A stretch of DNA of 64,000 nucleotides from Rhizobium herbae (GCF_019511375.1 NZ_JAEUAO010000002.1:1054001-1118000); one strand, 5' to 3'; positions 25,641 through 33,468 are shown, counted from the stretch's first letter. Made by a program: numbers and translations. Notes: generated by a model not told the origin, from the sequence alone.

Positions 25641-26045
25641 TCAGGCTGCGTCGCTGCGGTTGATCTCATGAAGCGCGGCGCGCGCGATAAAGCCGGATCG
25701 TGTCAGCCCGTTCGCTTCGGCGAAACGGTCGATCTGTCGTAGCACTTCTTCCGGTAACGTCACGTTCACGCGCACCGCCTTCTTCGCGTCTGGCTTGAAC
25801 GCGACGAGGATAGCGACACCCCTTCTATTGTCCGGGTCAGCCATCACGGCTTCGAGGCTGGAAGGTTCCACAATCGGTAGTCCGTCCTCGATGAGGCCTT
25901 CGAGATGTAATGCCAGAGCCTCCTCCGCCATGCGCCGTGCTTCGTCAAGATCGGCCCCCGCAGAAATCACACCTGGGAAATCGGGGAAAGACACGCCGTA
26001 GTCGCTGTCAGTGTCCTTATGGATCAGTCCGATATAATGGCGCAT
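25641..26045 (-). CDS. hicB: HicB-family antitoxin
   Basis: The 134-residue protein has an N-terminal HicB partial-RNase-H-like domain (MRHYIGLIHKDTDSDYGVSF, then PDFPG, a typical motif) at about 1-60, and a C-terminal ribbon-helix-helix segment (VRVNVTLPEEVLRQIDRFAE region) that should bind DNA. HicB neutralises the HicA mRNA interferase and represses the operon. It starts four bases after the stop codon of the upstream hicA frame, with a GAGGTAG site overlapping that stop. The order hicA-hicB is canonical. Confidence 0.92.
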   Translation of the reverse strand: MRHYIGLIHKDTDSDYGVSFPDFPGVISAGADLDEARRMAEEALALHLEGLIEDGLPIVEPSSLEAVMADPDNRRGVAILVAFKPDAKKAVRVNVTLPEEVLRQIDRFAEANGLTRSGFIARAALHEINRSDAA

Positions 26046-26049
26046 GGAG

Positions 26050-26235
26050 CTACCTCAGTTTCAGGCCGGCTTGCTTTTCGATGCTTTTGAGCGTTCCGAT
26101 GGGAATGTCGCGCTTGGGATGAGGGACCGTAACGCGACCCGGCTTGTCCGCATGCTTGAACTGGATATGACTGCCTTTTCTCGCCACCTCGAACCAGCCG
26201 TCTTTTCTCAGCGCGGTGATGACATCGGAGCTCAG
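26050..26235 (-). CDS. hicA: HicA-family toxin, apparent non-AUG or lost start
   Basis: The frame encodes SSDVITALRKDGWFEVARKG, GSHIQFKH and VTVPHPKRDIPIGTLKSIEK, the dsRBD-like fold of HicA mRNA interferases with the catalytic histidine in GSHIQFKH. Homologues begin at the residue before SSDV, but here that codon is CTG (26235-26233) and the frame is closed upstream by TAA. A nearby ATG (26240-26238) lies in another frame and would be in frame if one base were lost. So the gene either uses a CTG start or carries a start-region frameshift. It is followed directly by hicB and preceded by a perfect palindrome. Confidence 0.75.
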   Translation of the reverse strand: MSSDVITALRKDGWFEVARKGSHIQFKHADKPGRVTVPHPKRDIPIGTLKSIEKQAGLKLR

Positions 26236-26241
26236 GCATGC

Positions 26242-26275
26242 GTTGATTTATACACATCAATGTGTATAAATCAAC
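26242..26275. promoter_or_regulatory. Perfect 34-base palindrome upstream of hicAB, probable autoregulatory operator
   Basis: GTTGATTTATACACAT (26242-26257) and ATGTGTATAAATCAAC (26260-26275) are exact reverse complements separated by two bases. It ends seven bases ahead of the first hicA codon on the minus strand and is very AT-rich, so it overlaps the likely promoter. The C-terminal DNA-binding domain of HicB makes an autoregulatory operator the natural reading. Confidence 0.8.
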
Positions 26276-26333
26276 GCTGTTATTCCTGGGAGCGAGCAAC
26301 TGCGCCGGAAATCGCATGCCGGTGCGCGCCGCT

Positions 26334-26837
26334 TCACGCCAGCGCCTGCAGATAGCGCATGCCGGTCACCGGGCCGGGCGTGAAGTTTTCCGATTCGTAG
26401 AACCGGTGTGCCTGGAAATTGCCCGTAGCAGCGCTGACGGAGAGGTAGGTCGCGCCGGCCATGCGGGCCTGTTCGCGGGCCTTTCCGACGAGGTGGCGGC
26501 CGATGCCGGTGCCGCGATGAGCCGGGCGGACGTAGAGCTGGTGCAACTCCATGCCGCGGGCGCCCTGCTGGGCGCGGTAGAGCGGCACGAGAATGGTGTA
26601 GCCGATCAGTTCGCCGCCGGCTTCGGCAACCAGTGCGGTGATCCACGGCGTGCGGCCGAACAGGTCGCGTTCCAGGTGCTCCGGGGTGACGGCAGCGGTG
26701 TCGCCGTGATGGGCGGCAAGCTCGGCAATCATTTCGCGAAGTTCGGCGAGATCGCGGCTCTTGGCGGCGCGGATCGTCACCATCGGCGCGCGGGTGGCCG
26801 GATGGGCATGAAGTGTCGGGATTGCGGTCTGCAGCAT
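26334..26837 (-). CDS. GNAT-family N-acetyltransferase under apparent attenuator control
   Basis: The 167-residue protein has the GNAT acetyl-CoA fold: the LHQLYVRPAHRGTGIGRHLV segment carries motif A (R-G-T-G-I-G), and YESENF near the end is the usual motif B region. It transfers acetyl from acetyl-CoA to an unknown amine. AGGAG lies eight bases ahead of the ATG at 26837; an internal ATG at 26783 is possible but less supported. Upstream on the same strand is a short leader peptide with Trp-Tyr-Phe codons and a terminator hairpin, implying regulation by aromatic aminoacyl-tRNA supply and hence a role linked to aromatic amino acids (inference). Confidence 0.9.
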   Translation of the reverse strand: MLQTAIPTLHAHPATRAPMVTIRAAKSRDLAELREMIAELAAHHGDTAAVTPEHLERDLFGRTPWITALVAEAGGELIGYTILVPLYRAQQGARGMELHQLYVRPAHRGTGIGRHLVGKAREQARMAGATYLSVSAATGNFQAHRFYESENFTPGPVTGMRYLQALA

Positions 26838-26858
26838 GTCGAGGCTCCTGAATGGCTT

Positions 26859-26928
26859 GCCGCCATCAGGTGCCGTCCAAAACAAAAGCCGCCTGATGGC
26901 GGCTTGTTGAACGAGATCAGTCAGCCGC
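26859..26928 (-). promoter_or_regulatory. Transcription attenuator in the leader of the GNAT gene
   Basis: On the minus strand GCCGCC-ATCA-GGCGGC (26903 to 26888) forms a terminator stem followed by TTTTGTTTT. Its 5' arm, read as AGCCGC, can pair instead with GCGGCT (26928 to 26923), located between the leader-peptide stop codon and the hairpin, as an antiterminator. The 12-base segment GCCGCCATCAGG can additionally pair with CCTGATGGCGGC at 26870-26859. A ribosome stalled at Trp-Tyr-Phe would leave GCGGCT free; one reaching the stop codon would cover it. Confidence 0.8.
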
Positions 26929-26930
26929 AC

Positions 26931-26981
26931 CTATGGGAGCAGCGTAAAATACCAGCGGGCGATGTTTGCGGTTCTGATCAT
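26931..26981 (-). CDS. Attenuator leader peptide rich in aromatic residues
   Basis: A 16-residue frame reads MIRTANIARWYFTLLP, with consecutive Trp, Tyr and Phe codons (26954 to 26946). It ends at a TAG three bases before the antiterminator segment, the spacing expected of a classical attenuation leader. A TTGACA at 27016-27011 with 17 bases to AAATTG at 26993-26988 puts the transcription start close to the ATG itself, so the mRNA may be leaderless; a similar arrangement is reported for the trpL leader of Sinorhizobium meliloti. It lies 93 bases upstream of the GNAT start codon. Confidence 0.75.
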   Translation of the reverse strand: MIRTANIARWYFTLLP

Positions 26982-27213
26982 GGCGGGCAATTTCGCCTTT
27001 TCGGGAATTTTGTCAACCGGAAATCGTGCCACCGTTAATTCTTGTGGTCGAAACAAGATTGCGGGACGCCATCTTTCCAGCAAAGAGCAGCCACATTCGC
27101 TGCATACCGGTAATTGCAGCGACAGCGCCATGCTATGGATGAACGGCTAATATTCGTTTTTCTTATCAAAGGTTTGCTGTCGTTTCCGGATTCATCATGG
27201 GAGAACCCGCCGC

Positions 27214-28095
27214 ATGTCGATCACGTTCAAACGCCGCTCCTTCATCCTCGGCTCCAGCCTGCTTCTGCCCATCGCCAGCCTCGGTGCCGGTCCGGCCTTT
27301 TCCGCCGGGAAAGACATCGAGAAACAGCTTGCCGCGCTCGAAAAGCGCACCGGCGGCCGCCTCGGCGTTTGCGTCCTCGATACCAGGAGCAACGTCTCCT
27401 TCGGTCGCCGGCAGGACGAACGGTTCGCCATGTGCTCGACCTTCAAGGCGCTTGCCGCTGCCTTCGTGCTGGCGCGTGTCGACAAGGGTGAGGAAAAGCT
27501 CGGCCGGCGCATTGTCGTCTCGAAGGCGGATCTTCACGCCCATTCGCCGGTCGCCGAAAAACACGTCGGCGGCACGATGACGGTCGGTGAACTCTGCGAT
27601 GCCGCCGTCACCTACAGCGACAATGCCGCCGCCAACCTCATTCTGGCAAGTTTTGGCGGACCGGACGGTCTGACGGCCTGGCTGCGCTCGATCGGCGACG
27701 AGACGACGCGGCTCGACCGCACCGAGCCCGCCCTCAACGAGGCAAAGCCCGGCGATCCGCGCGATACGACGACACCGGCGGCGATGATGCGCACTCTTGG
27801 AAAACTGCTGCTCGAAGACGTGCTGTCGCCGTCCTCCCGCGACCAGTTCGCCGCCTGGCTCGTCGCCAACCGGACGGGCGACCGGCGGCTGAGGGCAGGG
27901 CTTCCCGCCAACTGGACGATCGGCGAGAAGACCGGCACCAGCGGCCATGGGGAAGCGGGCGATGTCGGCTTCATGCGTCCGCCCAAGGGCCAGACGATCC
28001 TGGCTTCCGTCTATATCGCCGAAGCGCCAAAGCCGGTGAAGGAACTCGAGCCTGTCTTTGCCGAGGTCGGCAAGTTGATCGCCGGGATGGCCTGA
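27214..28095 (+). CDS. Class A beta-lactamase with Tat signal peptide
   Basis: The 293-residue periplasmic serine hydrolase opens the beta-lactam ring. All class A motifs are present: Ser75-x-x-Lys78 (CSTFK), SDN at 135-137, EPALNEA at 171-177 (general base Glu171) and KTG at 239-241. The signal FKRRSFILGSSLLL carries twin arginines, indicating Tat export. A cysteine precedes the active-site serine, but the position after KTGT is Ser, so the Cys69-Cys238 disulfide of some carbapenemases is absent. No ampR-like regulator adjoins, so expression may be constitutive. Probably an intrinsic environmental enzyme; no mobile element is nearby. Confidence 0.95.
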   Translation: MSITFKRRSFILGSSLLLPIASLGAGPAFSAGKDIEKQLAALEKRTGGRLGVCVLDTRSNVSFGRRQDERFAMCSTFKALAAAFVLARVDKGEEKLGRRIVVSKADLHAHSPVAEKHVGGTMTVGELCDAAVTYSDNAAANLILASFGGPDGLTAWLRSIGDETTRLDRTEPALNEAKPGDPRDTTTPAAMMRTLGKLLLEDVLSPSSRDQFAAWLVANRTGDRRLRAGLPANWTIGEKTGTSGHGEAGDVGFMRPPKGQTILASVYIAEAPKPVKELEPVFAEVGKLIAGMA

Positions 28096-28106
28096 CGGGT
28101 ATGGAC

Positions 28107-28132
28107 GGAACCAGGCAGCGCGCTTGCGGGTT
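28107..28132 (+). promoter_or_regulatory. Possible RpoE2/EcfG-type promoter of the DUF3175 gene
   Basis: GGAAC at 28107-28111 is followed after 19 bases by TT (28131-28132), or after 17 bases by GGTT, close to the GGAAC-N16/17-CGTT general-stress promoter of alphaproteobacteria. It lies 30 bases before the start codon at 28162. The -10 element has one mismatch, so confidence is moderate. Confidence 0.45.
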
Positions 28133-28161
28133 TTTCTTCGAAACGATCGATGGAGCCGACA

Positions 28162-28452
28162 ATGCCGAAAAAGAAGCACCGGAAATGGTCGCGGCATGTG
28201 ACCGAGACCAGCAATGCCATGGATCTGGAAAAGGATGTGTTCCGCTCCCATGACCCGGAGGAAATCGCGCGATCCCTCAAACATTCGGCCGAGGCGAGCG
28301 ACCGGCGCAAATCCAACCCGTTTCGATCTGCCATGTCGATGCTGAATTTCTACATCAACCGCGCCGGCAGGAACCTGCCCCGCAAGCAAAGGAAGGTTCT
28401 CGAGGAGGCAAAGGGCGAATTGCGAAAGGACTTTGGCCGAGATCCGAAATAG
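28162..28452 (+). CDS. DUF3175 domain protein
   Basis: The 96-residue, lysine/arginine-rich protein has the DUF3175 signature: KWSRHVTETSNAMDLEKDVF at about 8-27 and a C-terminal NFYINRAGRNLPRKQRKVL segment. Function is unknown; members are small, basic and common in rhizobia and other soil bacteria. The ATG at 28162 has GGAG seven bases upstream and is preferred to the one at 28150. A candidate EcfG-type promoter upstream suggests general-stress expression. Confidence 0.85.
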   Translation: MPKKKHRKWSRHVTETSNAMDLEKDVFRSHDPEEIARSLKHSAEASDRRKSNPFRSAMSMLNFYINRAGRNLPRKQRKVLEEAKGELRKDFGRDPK

Positions 28453-28462
28453 CCCGGCGCCG

Positions 28463-28541
28463 AACGCGCAAAGGGCGCTGTAGCACTTTCAAAGGCCTGC
28501 ATAACGTCTCAAATCGATTCCGCTTTTCAAGGCTATGCAGT
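28463..28541. repeat. Degenerate intergenic repeat (GACGCGC/GCTGTAGCAC type)
   Basis: The stretch ACGCGCAAAGGGCGCTGTAG, CACTTTCAAA, CTGCATAACG and AAATCGATTCC resembles a dispersed element common in Sinorhizobium and Rhizobium, in which GACGCGC and GCGCTGTAGCACTTT precede CTGCAT and AATCGATTCC blocks. Related fragments occur at 8226-8290 and 63817-63863. It lies between the DUF3175 gene and a small membrane protein gene. Confidence 0.55.
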
Positions 28542-28576
28542 AGATCATCTGCGTCGTGATTCACAACGAGGCTGAT

Positions 28577-28816
28577 ATGAAGAGACTGCTGTTTGCTCTC
28601 CTGGTTGCGGTTGTTGCCGGCCTCTGCGTCATCGGTGGGCGCTGGTGGATCTATGTCACCAATACCAGCGATCCGCTGGACGAGGTGGGCATTGAGCTCA
28701 ACAGCCGCATGCCGGAGCCGCTGCGCAAATGGGGCTGCGCCCGGCTGAAGGCGAATTTCAGCGCTCAGCTGCCGCCTTATGGCTGCGCGGCAACCGGAGG
28801 CACGGCCTGGGAATAG
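28577..28816 (+). CDS. Small membrane or exported protein, unknown function
   Basis: The 79-residue protein begins with a strong hydrophobic segment (LLFALLVAVVAGLCVIGG at about 4-21), either a signal-anchor or a cleaved signal, followed by a polar region with two cysteines in the C-terminal half (WGCARLK and PPYGCAAT) that could form a disulfide in the periplasm. No family is recognised. The ATG at 28577 has a weak CGAGG site; an ATG seven codons upstream is an alternative. It is convergent with selO. Confidence 0.65.
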   Translation: MKRLLFALLVAVVAGLCVIGGRWWIYVTNTSDPLDEVGIELNSRMPEPLRKWGCARLKANFSAQLPPYGCAATGGTAWE

Positions 28817-28858
28817 GCGCTTTGAGGCGAGCCGCCGGCACCCGCCGGCTGCTCGTCA

Positions 28859-30370
28859 TCACGTGCCGCAGAACGTGCGGAACACTTCCTCGGCGGGGGC
28901 CGGCGGCGCGGCGTAGGCCGAAAAGCCGGGCTGCTCCTCATAAGGTTTCGCAAGCACGGAAAGCAGCGCCTCGAACAGCGAGAAGTCGCCCTCGTCCTCG
29001 GCTGCGCGGATGGCCTGTTCGATGCGGTGGTTGCGCGGAATGTAGGCCGGGTTGACCAGCCGCATCGCCTGTGCCCGGTCGTGCGGCGCTTGTGCCTCGC
29101 GCGACAGCCGGGCGCGCCATTCGGCAAGCCAGGGGGCGACAGCCGCCGGGTCGGAGAAGGCGGCAGCAAAGGCGTGCTCTGCCGTGTCGCTCTCGGCCGC
29201 GTCGGCTAACCGCCGGAAGGTCAGGGTGAAATCCGCCTGTCCTTCCTTCATCAGCCTCAGCAGTCCCTGGACAAGATCAAGGTCGCCGTCTTCTTCGCCG
29301 ATCAGGCCGATCTTGGCTTTCATGCCGGCGAGCCAATGGGCCTGGAAGCGCGGACCGTAACCGGCGATCACGTCGTTGGCGAGATTGACCGCTTCGGATG
29401 GCTCCGGGTCGAGGAGCGGCAGCAGCGTTTCGGCCAGCCGCGCCAGGTTCCACTGGCCGATCGCCGGCTGGCTGGCATAGGCATAGCGCCCGCCCTGGTC
29501 GATCGAGGAGAACACCTTGGCCGGATCATAGGCGTCCAGAAAGGCGCAAGGGCCGAAGTCGATCGTCTCGCCGGAGATGGCGCAATTGTCGGTGTTCATC
29601 ACGCCATGGATGAAGCCGACGCCAAGCCAGCGCGCAATCAGCGCCGCTTGGGCGCCCCCGACCGTCTCAAGCAGCGCCAGATAGGGGCGCTCCTGTCCCT
29701 TGATCTGCGGGTAGTGCCTGTCGATCACGTAGTCCGCCAGCGTCTTGACACCTTCGGTATCGCCGCGCGCGGCAAGAAACTGGAAGGTGCCGACGCGGAT
29801 ATGGCTGGCTGCGACGCGGGTGAAGACGGCACCGGGCAGTACGCGTTCACGGTAGACCGGCTCGCCGGTGACGACGGCCGCCAATGCCCGGGTTGAGGGA
29901 ATGCCGAGCGCATGCATCGCCTCGCTGACGATATATTCCCGCAGCACCGGCCCGAGCGCGGCGCGTCCGTCACCGCGGCGGGAGTAGGGGGTCTTGCCGG
30001 CGCCTTTCAGCTGGATGTCACGGCGCACGCCGTTCCTGTCGATCACTTCGCCAAGCAGGATCGCCCGCCCGTCGCCGAGCAGCGGCACGAACTGGCCGAA
30101 CTGGTGCCCGGCATAGGCCATGCCGAGCGGCTCGGCGCCTTGCGGAACGCTGTTGCCGGAAAAGACCTGGGCGCCATCGCGTTCCAGCGTATCTGCATCG
30201 AGGCCGAGCTCTTCAGCCAGCGGCCGGTTGAACTTGATCAGCCACGGTTCCGCCACCGGCGTCGGATGGACACGCGCGAGAAAATGCGCCGGCAGCCGCG
30301 CATAGCTGTTGTCGAACGGGATCGGTGCAATCGCAGTCGTTGTTTCCGATTTCGGTTGGGTATGGTCCAT
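28859..30370 (-). CDS. selO: Protein adenylyltransferase SelO (YdiU)
   Basis: SelO is a pseudokinase that transfers AMP from ATP to Ser/Thr/Tyr of target proteins, with a role in redox stress. The 503-residue protein has the flipped ATP site: LKGAGKTPYSR (121-131), GDGRAALGPVLREYI (133-147), then HGVMNTDN (255-262) and the metal-binding DFG at 271-273. It ends in FCGT: cysteine occupies the place of the selenocysteine seen in animal SelO. The ATG at 30370 with GGAGATCAGG upstream is the natural start; the frame remains open far upstream through a repeat and is not meaningful there. Confidence 0.95.
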   Translation of the reverse strand: MDHTQPKSETTTAIAPIPFDNSYARLPAHFLARVHPTPVAEPWLIKFNRPLAEELGLDADTLERDGAQVFSGNSVPQGAEPLGMAYAGHQFGQFVPLLGDGRAILLGEVIDRNGVRRDIQLKGAGKTPYSRRGDGRAALGPVLREYIVSEAMHALGIPSTRALAAVVTGEPVYRERVLPGAVFTRVAASHIRVGTFQFLAARGDTEGVKTLADYVIDRHYPQIKGQERPYLALLETVGGAQAALIARWLGVGFIHGVMNTDNCAISGETIDFGPCAFLDAYDPAKVFSSIDQGGRYAYASQPAIGQWNLARLAETLLPLLDPEPSEAVNLANDVIAGYGPRFQAHWLAGMKAKIGLIGEEDGDLDLVQGLLRLMKEGQADFTLTFRRLADAAESDTAEHAFAAAFSDPAAVAPWLAEWRARLSREAQAPHDRAQAMRLVNPAYIPRNHRIEQAIRAAEDEGDFSLFEALLSVLAKPYEEQPGFSAYAAPPAPAEEVFRTFCGT

Positions 30371-30525
30371 GCCGCCTGATCTCCATCGGAAGCCGTGTCC
30401 GTCATCGGCTTGCGGATGATAGCGCATTCGCAAGCTGAAGGTCAGCCGGATATCGTGCGTGCGGGCCCGCATTGCAAGGCCCTCGCCGCTGGCCGATGGA
30501 TCCCTGGCGATATCGTGCGTCGGCT

Positions 30526-30660
30526 TTTCGCCTCTTGTCCCCGGCGGGGAGAAGGTGGCCCGAAGGCCGTTGGAGGGCGGCTGACGTAGAGCTGGTCGAA
30601 AAACCCCCTCATCGCCTCGCATACGCTCGGCACTTCTCCCCGCTGGGGGGAGAAGAGGAG
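30526..30660. repeat. RIME-like intergenic element, copy 3
   Basis: CCTCTTGTCCCCGGCGGGGA on the left, CCCCCTCATCGCCTCGCATA in the centre and CTTCTCCCCGCTGGGGGGAG on the right follow the same layout as the 14826 copy, with a few changes. It lies between selO and the TadG-like gene. Confidence 0.85.
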
Positions 30661-30732
30661 ATTGTCGCAACCCTTTCGATCCATGGGCAGATTGCTGTGC
30701 GCTGTCGAGGGGCCGGCATGGCGGCGTCCACG

Positions 30733-32052
30733 TCATTGCACGAGACGGATCGCTCCGGGATTGTTGATTTTCATGTTTGCCAGTTCCGGATCGCAGTTCA
30801 TCTTGAAATAGCTGTTTCCGGTAAGGGTGATTTCCTGCGCGATCAGGCGAATGCATTCTCCGCCCGTGGCACCGTTTCCGGAATACTGGATCTCCTGCGT
30901 GTCCGGCATGTAGACGATCCCGGTCAGCGAGGATGCGCTGTTGCCGTTGATCACGGCTGGTTCCGTGTTGCCATGCTCCGAGACGATGGAAAACCCGGCC
31001 CAGGTTCCTGAGAGCGATGGCGTGATGTGGAACGTTGCACCGCCGTGAATGACGAGCTTGGCATCGTCGAGCAGGAAAAACGTGACGCCGGAACCGGTCA
31101 CCACCGATTGGCTGGTCAACTGCAGGGAGCCGCCATCTATGAGATAGTTGCCGGGCTCCAGCTTGATTGCGCCCTTGAGCTCGAGGCTCCCGTAGGTCCC
31201 GGGCTTCAAGGTGACGACGTAATCGGCGTTGTTTTTCGGAGTCTTGCCGGTGCCATTGCAATCTCCGTTGCCGCCGCCGCCGTTGACGAAGTTTTGACCG
31301 CAACCGGAAAGGTCTACCCACTCGCCCGCGGCCGGGAGTTTTTTGTACTTGAACGGATCCGGAACCCGAGACGATTTCTCGTGCGGAGCCGGACAGGCCA
31401 GTTGCACGGCAGCGGGGTCGATCGATATGCCTCCCGCAGAATACAGGCATTCGGCCTTCAGGCTGCCCGAGCCGCCGACATAAATCGCCTGCCCATCGGT
31501 GGAGTTGGCGGTGATGGTACAGCCGCTCATATCGATATTGGCGCTGCCGCTGACTTCGAAGGCCCGGTATTTTGTCGAGTGAAGGGCAAGAATGCACGCC
31601 TCTGTTCCCGGCACCCGGGCGGCAATGGCGCGCTTGCTGATTTCGAAGGGAAGCCGCTCCAGAAACATGGGTTTGTAGCTAAACCCGTAGGCCGCCGTTG
31701 CCGTGTCCTCGAGCGCGCCATGCGCGAGTGACAGGCTGAAACTCGACAGCTCGTCTTCCTCGGGCAGCGGCTCGGAATTTTGCGGAACGGTAAAATTGCC
31801 GAAGAACACCGCGCTTGCTTGCTTGGTCGCTTCTTCTTCGCTGGACCCTTCCCCGAAGGATCGGACTGCCGAAAGGGCCGTGCTGTCGAGCGCCGCCTGC
31901 AGTTTCGTTGCTTCGACGTAGGCGGCTCCAAGGTCGATCACCATCGCGGCGGTTCCGATGACCGGAACGAATGCGATGGCGGTAAGAGTGGCGAAATTAC
32001 CGGATTCGTCATCGAGGAAATGATCGATGCATGTCTTCAATGGCCACCGCAT
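30733..32052 (-). CDS. TadG-like pilus-assembly protein with repeat-rich C-terminal domain
   Basis: The 439-residue protein starts with DDESGNFATLTAIAFVPVIG, a TadE/TadG-like N-terminal segment that anchors the protein in the inner membrane, followed by an Ala-rich helical region. The C-terminal ~280 residues contain many Gly/Ser/Asn turns and short hydrophobic strands (for example SGSANIDMSGCTITANS, LKPGTYGSLELKGAIKL), suggesting a right-handed beta-helix-like fold. The ATG at 32052 with GAGGGGG upstream fits; an upstream in-frame ATG is less likely. No other tad/cpa genes are in the window, so it is an orphan TadG. Role may be at the cell surface, unproven. Confidence 0.8.
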   Translation of the reverse strand: MRWPLKTCIDHFLDDESGNFATLTAIAFVPVIGTAAMVIDLGAAYVEATKLQAALDSTALSAVRSFGEGSSEEEATKQASAVFFGNFTVPQNSEPLPEEDELSSFSLSLAHGALEDTATAAYGFSYKPMFLERLPFEISKRAIAARVPGTEACILALHSTKYRAFEVSGSANIDMSGCTITANSTDGQAIYVGGSGSLKAECLYSAGGISIDPAAVQLACPAPHEKSSRVPDPFKYKKLPAAGEWVDLSGCGQNFVNGGGGNGDCNGTGKTPKNNADYVVTLKPGTYGSLELKGAIKLEPGNYLIDGGSLQLTSQSVVTGSGVTFFLLDDAKLVIHGGATFHITPSLSGTWAGFSIVSEHGNTEPAVINGNSASSLTGIVYMPDTQEIQYSGNGATGGECIRLIAQEITLTGNSYFKMNCDPELANMKINNPGAIRLVQ

Positions 32053-32296
32053 AGCTACCCCCTCTATTTGGACTGGCAATGAAGAAAAACATTACGCATC
32101 GCTAATGTGTAAAGAATTAAGCAATTCGTTAGGATTGTCTGGATTCACAATCATGAGGATAGTGGTCATGATTAAGCAAAGCAACCTGAGATTGCGCTCG
32201 TGACGCCGGGGCAATGCTGGCCGCCGCCACGGGATGCATATCGCTCCTGACCAGTTTTCGCCCTTCGATCCACCGGATCGAAGGGGAAATTCAACG

Positions 32297-33262
32297 TCAG
32301 GCGCTCAATCGATTGTCTGAAAAGCAGGCTTCGCAGATGGCAGCCACATGCCGGTGATCGGTGCCGCAGCAGCCCCCGAGGACCCTGAGTTGCGGCATGT
32401 GGCGCGTGAGTTGCCGGTAGCGCCGGCCGAGGTCGGCGGGATCGCCGGCATCCAGCGTCTCGCTTTCGTCGAGTTCCTGATGGCTCATCTTCGAGGCATT
32501 GGCGCGGATACCGCCGATCCGTTTCAGCCACGCCCCGTCGCCTGCGACGACATCGTCGAAATGGCTCGGATGGGCGCAATTGATCATGTAGTAGAGCGGA
32601 TAGGCGGCGGTCGCGGCATCCACCGCCTCGATCGCCTGCCTCAGCGTCCTGCCGGTGACAAGATTGCCGTCCGTTTCGACCGTAAAGGAAATCGCGCACG
32701 GCATCTCCATCCGCCTGGCAGCGCGGGCGATGCCGACCGCCTCGTCGATGCTGGTCAGCGTAAGCGCTGTGATCATGTCTGCATCGGTGCCGGCAAAGGT
32801 GTCGATCTGGGTTGCGTGATAGGCCTCCGCCTCGTCGGCATCCATCTTGCCAGCCTTGTAGCCGTCTCCGCGCGGGCCGATCGCGCCGTTGATGATGATC
32901 GCCATACCCGGCCGTTCGTACTCGGCGCGAAGTTCGCTGAGGAGCTCGACGGCATCCTCGTTGGCTGCCTTAAGTGCTTCAGCGCTGTAGCCGAGCTTGT
33001 CACCCCAATCCGGATTGGCTCTCCATGTTGCGGTATCCAGTACGAAACCGCTTTTTCCGCTTGCGGCAATATCGAGGTAGCGGGTGTAATAGTCCTTCAG
33101 TTGCTTCCGCCCGGCTTGGTCGGCCAGAAGGACGAAAGCCGCGAAATGCGGCAGGTCGGCGCCCTCGTGGAAGATAAGCGTTGTTTCCATGCCGCCGTCG
33201 GCCAGGAATATGCCACCCTTCAGGTGCGGCAGGTCGTGTCTGTATTTGCTCACGGTCTTCAT
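32297..33262 (-). CDS. Homocysteine S-methyltransferase family protein
   Basis: The 321-residue TIM-barrel protein has ADGGMETTLIF near residue 21-31 and the zinc-binding cysteines of the family in MINCAHPSHF and LGGCCGTDHRH. It should methylate homocysteine to methionine using S-methylmethionine or another methyl donor (MmuM-like), or act on a related thiol. AAGGGAGG directly abuts the ATG at 33262. It is divergent from a TetR regulator at 33479, which may control it. I looked for a SAM riboswitch upstream and saw none. Confidence 0.9.
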   Translation of the reverse strand: MKTVSKYRHDLPHLKGGIFLADGGMETTLIFHEGADLPHFAAFVLLADQAGRKQLKDYYTRYLDIAASGKSGFVLDTATWRANPDWGDKLGYSAEALKAANEDAVELLSELRAEYERPGMAIIINGAIGPRGDGYKAGKMDADEAEAYHATQIDTFAGTDADMITALTLTSIDEAVGIARAARRMEMPCAISFTVETDGNLVTGRTLRQAIEAVDAATAAYPLYYMINCAHPSHFDDVVAGDGAWLKRIGGIRANASKMSHQELDESETLDAGDPADLGRRYRQLTRHMPQLRVLGGCCGTDHRHVAAICEACFSDNRLSA

Positions 33263-33455
33263 CCTCCCTTGTCGTTGGCGGCAGCGTCGAAAGGCGTCGC
33301 CAGGTGCGAGGATTCTTGCCGTTTTATCTCCTGCTAAAATAGAGGACTTGCGGTATACTGGCGAGAGATTATAAAAAATTCAGCAATATCAAATGTTTTT
33401 GGGCAGGGTGGGCGGCGGGGCGAAAAATCGTTTCCATCGTCGCCCAGGCAAAACC

Positions 33456-33468
33456 GTACCGGCGGTAC
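33456..33468. promoter_or_regulatory. Candidate TetR operator between methyltransferase and regulator genes
   Basis: GTACCG-G-CGGTAC is a perfect palindrome with six-base arms and one central base, located 11 bases ahead of the TetR start codon in the divergent region. The TACCG/CGGTA symmetry is common in TetR-family operators. Only one copy is visible, so this is a moderate call. Confidence 0.45.

Noticed and set aside
26024-26317. 97-residue minus-strand frame starting near the hicA region
   Set aside because: It overlaps the HicA frame but encodes an Arg/His-rich sequence with no family similarity; the HicA motifs are in the other frame.
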